Below the pieces are notes generated by a model that saw nothing but the letters and a program-made list of their open reading frames with translations, was not told where the DNA came from and searched no databases. DNA of 13,422 bases from JBJXHB01 sp046160725 (GTDB lineage: Bacteria > Pseudomonadota > Gammaproteobacteria > Burkholderiales > Burkholderiaceae_C): positions 1-13,422 of the forward strand of contig JBJXHB010000283.1 of the NCBI GenBank assembly GCA_046160725.1, written 5' to 3'. Positions 12,291 through 13,422 of the stretch are shown here, piece after piece. A program made the position numbers and the translations under genes. How positions within the stretch are numbered: the stretch's first letter is position 1; each line of letters starts with the position of its first letter.

Positions 12291-12689
12291 TCACCAGTCG
12301 GCATACAGGGTCCCGTCGCGGGCGCGCCCGGCCGCGCCGCTGCGCAGGTCGAACACCGCGCCGGCCAGGGCGCTGTCCGGCGGCGGCGGCACGCCGACCC
12401 AGCGGTCGGCGCGCCCGGTGAAGGGGTCCACCGGCAGCGCCTTGAGGTAGCGCTCAAGGACGAGCTCGTCGAGGCTGTCGGGGTAGCGGCCGCGGTCGGC
12501 CGCGAACTGGTCGATCGCATCGCGCAGCACCACCAGCGAGCCGCGAAGGGTGGTCTCGCGCGCGCGCTCCACGCCGTGCAGGTATCGGGGTGCCGCGATC
12601 GACCCCAGCAGCGCCACCACGGCCAGGACAACCAGCAGCTCGATGAGCGTGAATCCGCGACGGCGCGGTGGCGGGCTACCAGGACGCAT
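12291..12689 (-). CDS. GspG-like type II secretion pseudopilin
   Basis: 132 residues. Prepilin signal RRRG|FTLIELLVVLAVVALLG, with cleavage after Gly12 and Glu17 at mature position 5. The helix continues through YLHGVERARETTLRGSLVVL, and the C-terminal domain holds YPDSLDELV, LPVDPFTGRADRWVG and an end in DGTLYADW. Length and layout match the major pseudopilin GspG. ATG 12689 is chosen: GGATGG lies 6 nt upstream and the leader is short. ATG 12701 would add four residues. The start overlaps the end of the preceding pseudopilin gene, and the next gene begins 1 nt after the stop. No secretion ATPase or secretin is visible in the window. Confidence 0.9.
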   Translation of the reverse strand: MRPGSPPPRRRGFTLIELLVVLAVVALLGSIAAPRYLHGVERARETTLRGSLVVLRDAIDQFAADRGRYPDSLDELVLERYLKALPVDPFTGRADRWVGVPPPPDSALAGAVFDLRSGAAGRARDGTLYADW

Positions 12690-13158
12690 GGGGGGAGCCA
12701 TCCAGGCCGATGCGCGTGGACCGCGACGCGACGTCGAACACGTCGTCCCCCGGCTGCGGATCGTCCGGCGGGCTGCCGGAGGACCGCAGTGCCCATGTCT
12801 GCTCGGCCGGCAGCGTGGCGTCGGCAAACGGGTCGCGCGGCAGCCGGCGCAGGAAGTACACGCGCCGCTGCGGATCGCGGGCGGACGGCACGCCATCGAC
12901 CAGGGTACGCAGGCTGGCCGGCCAGCCGGTGTCACCCTCGCCGCGCTGCAACTGGCCGGCGTCCCAGGCCCGGCGGTGGTCGTCCAGTGCAGCACGCAGC
13001 GTGCGCAGCGCGGCCTTCAGCTGGACCTCTTGCTGGCGGCGCACGCTCAACTCCCACAACGGCCGGGCCATGCTGACGAGAAGCGCGACGATGGCCAACA
13101 CCGCCAGCAGCTCCACCAGCGTGAAGCCGCCGCGGCGGTGCCCGCGCGCGCCCTTCAC
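12676..13158 (-). CDS. GspG-like type II secretion pseudopilin (first of tandem)
   Basis: 160 residues. Prepilin signal RRGG|FTLVELLAVLAIVALL, with cleavage after Gly11 and Glu16 at mature position 5. A long helix follows (RRQQEVQLKAALRTLRAALD), then a C-terminal domain with WPASLRTLVDG, LPRDPFADATLP and an end in GLDGSPHASW. The ending parallels DGTLYADW of the next gene, indicating paralogs. The start is GTG 13158, whose GTGA overlaps the TGA of the upstream gene; GGTGGG lies 6 nt before it. It probably assembles with the next two pseudopilins into a short pseudopilus used for secretion or display, alongside components outside the window. Confidence 0.9.
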   Translation of the reverse strand: MKGARGHRRGGFTLVELLAVLAIVALLVSMARPLWELSVRRQQEVQLKAALRTLRAALDDHRRAWDAGQLQRGEGDTGWPASLRTLVDGVPSARDPQRRVYFLRRLPRDPFADATLPAEQTWALRSSGSPPDDPQPGDDVFDVASRSTRIGLDGSPHASW

Positions 13159-13422
13159 GGGCGGCCCACCACGATGTTCACCGGCGCCGGCACCTGCACC
13201 GCGACGTCCTGCCCGGCCCGGTCGCTGGCGACCAGGCCGCCCACCGAAACGGTGACCGCCTGCCCGGCCGCCGGCGCCAGCATCCGCAGCGGAACCACCA
13301 GCTCCGCTCCGGGCTGCAGCTCGAACGACCGGCGTCCTACCGGGGCGCCGGCCACCCCGGCCGCCGCGAACGACGCGTCCCAGGACAGCTCGCCGCGTAT
13401 CACCACCTCCGACCGATTGGCC
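13155..13422 (-). CDS. C-terminal part of a beta-rich protein (partial)
   Basis: An open minus-strand frame enters from the right edge and ends at TGA 13157-13155; 88 residues are visible. They look like beta-sandwich strands: VVIRGELSWDASFAAAG, FELQPGAELVVPLRM, GQAVTVSVGGLVASDRAGQD, ending VQVPAPVNIVVGRP. There is no membrane segment or cysteine. The stop overlaps the GTG start of the first pseudopilin, so it belongs to that operon. In comparable loci, secretin or cohesin-type proteins sit here, which would fit an extracellular or periplasmic domain, but the visible part is too short to name a family. The start lies outside the window. Confidence 0.7.
   Translation of the reverse strand, partial: ANRSEVVIRGELSWDASFAAAGVAGAPVGRRSFELQPGAELVVPLRMLAPAAGQAVTVSVGGLVASDRAGQDVAVQVPAPVNIVVGRP

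Overview
The window is a GC-rich (clearly well over 65% G+C by eye), gene-dense piece of a Gram-negative chromosome. It encodes PEP-CTERM (exosortase-sorted) proteins, an EpsA-like LuxR regulator of the kind found with exosortase systems, an outer-membrane porin of the Porin_5 type and GspG-like pseudopilins. Together these point to a betaproteobacterium, most likely Burkholderiales of the Rubrivivax/Leptothrix/Roseateles kind. The lineage is inferred from gene content; no rRNA or tRNA gene is present.

Left third, plus strand. The 3' end of an unrecognised gene (1-185) is followed by a strong 14-bp hairpin (196-228). Next comes a tight three-gene operon (323-4241) whose products each have a signal peptide and a C-terminal PEP-CTERM anchor: a lamin-tail-like/beta-rich protein, an endonuclease/exonuclease/phosphatase with an N-terminal OB-fold-like region, and an esterase-like phytase-family protein. 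The set fits surface-attached breakdown of extracellular DNA and phosphoesters.

Middle, minus strand (11735 down to 4285). Eight genes are linked mostly by 4-bp ATGA/GTGA overlaps: an EpsA-like LuxR regulator; a fusion of a periplasmic DUF2341 + LamG sensor-like region to an ExbB/TolQ proton channel; two different ExbD proteins; a TonB-like protein with a lipobox; a Porin_5-type outer-membrane barrel with a coiled-coil and Ala/Pro-rich neck; a periplasmic coiled-coil protein; and a periplasmic ankyrin-repeat protein. This looks like one dedicated, proton-motive-force-driven envelope machine and is the most interesting part of the window.

Right end, minus strand (13422 down to 11810). The C-terminal part of a beta-rich protein is followed by three pseudopilin-like genes in tandem. 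The third keeps the cleavage-site glycine but lacks the conserved Glu at mature position +5. A 74-bp gap with a 13-bp inverted repeat separates this group from the regulator gene. The plus operon and the large minus operon converge at about 4241-4285 on a probable bidirectional terminator.
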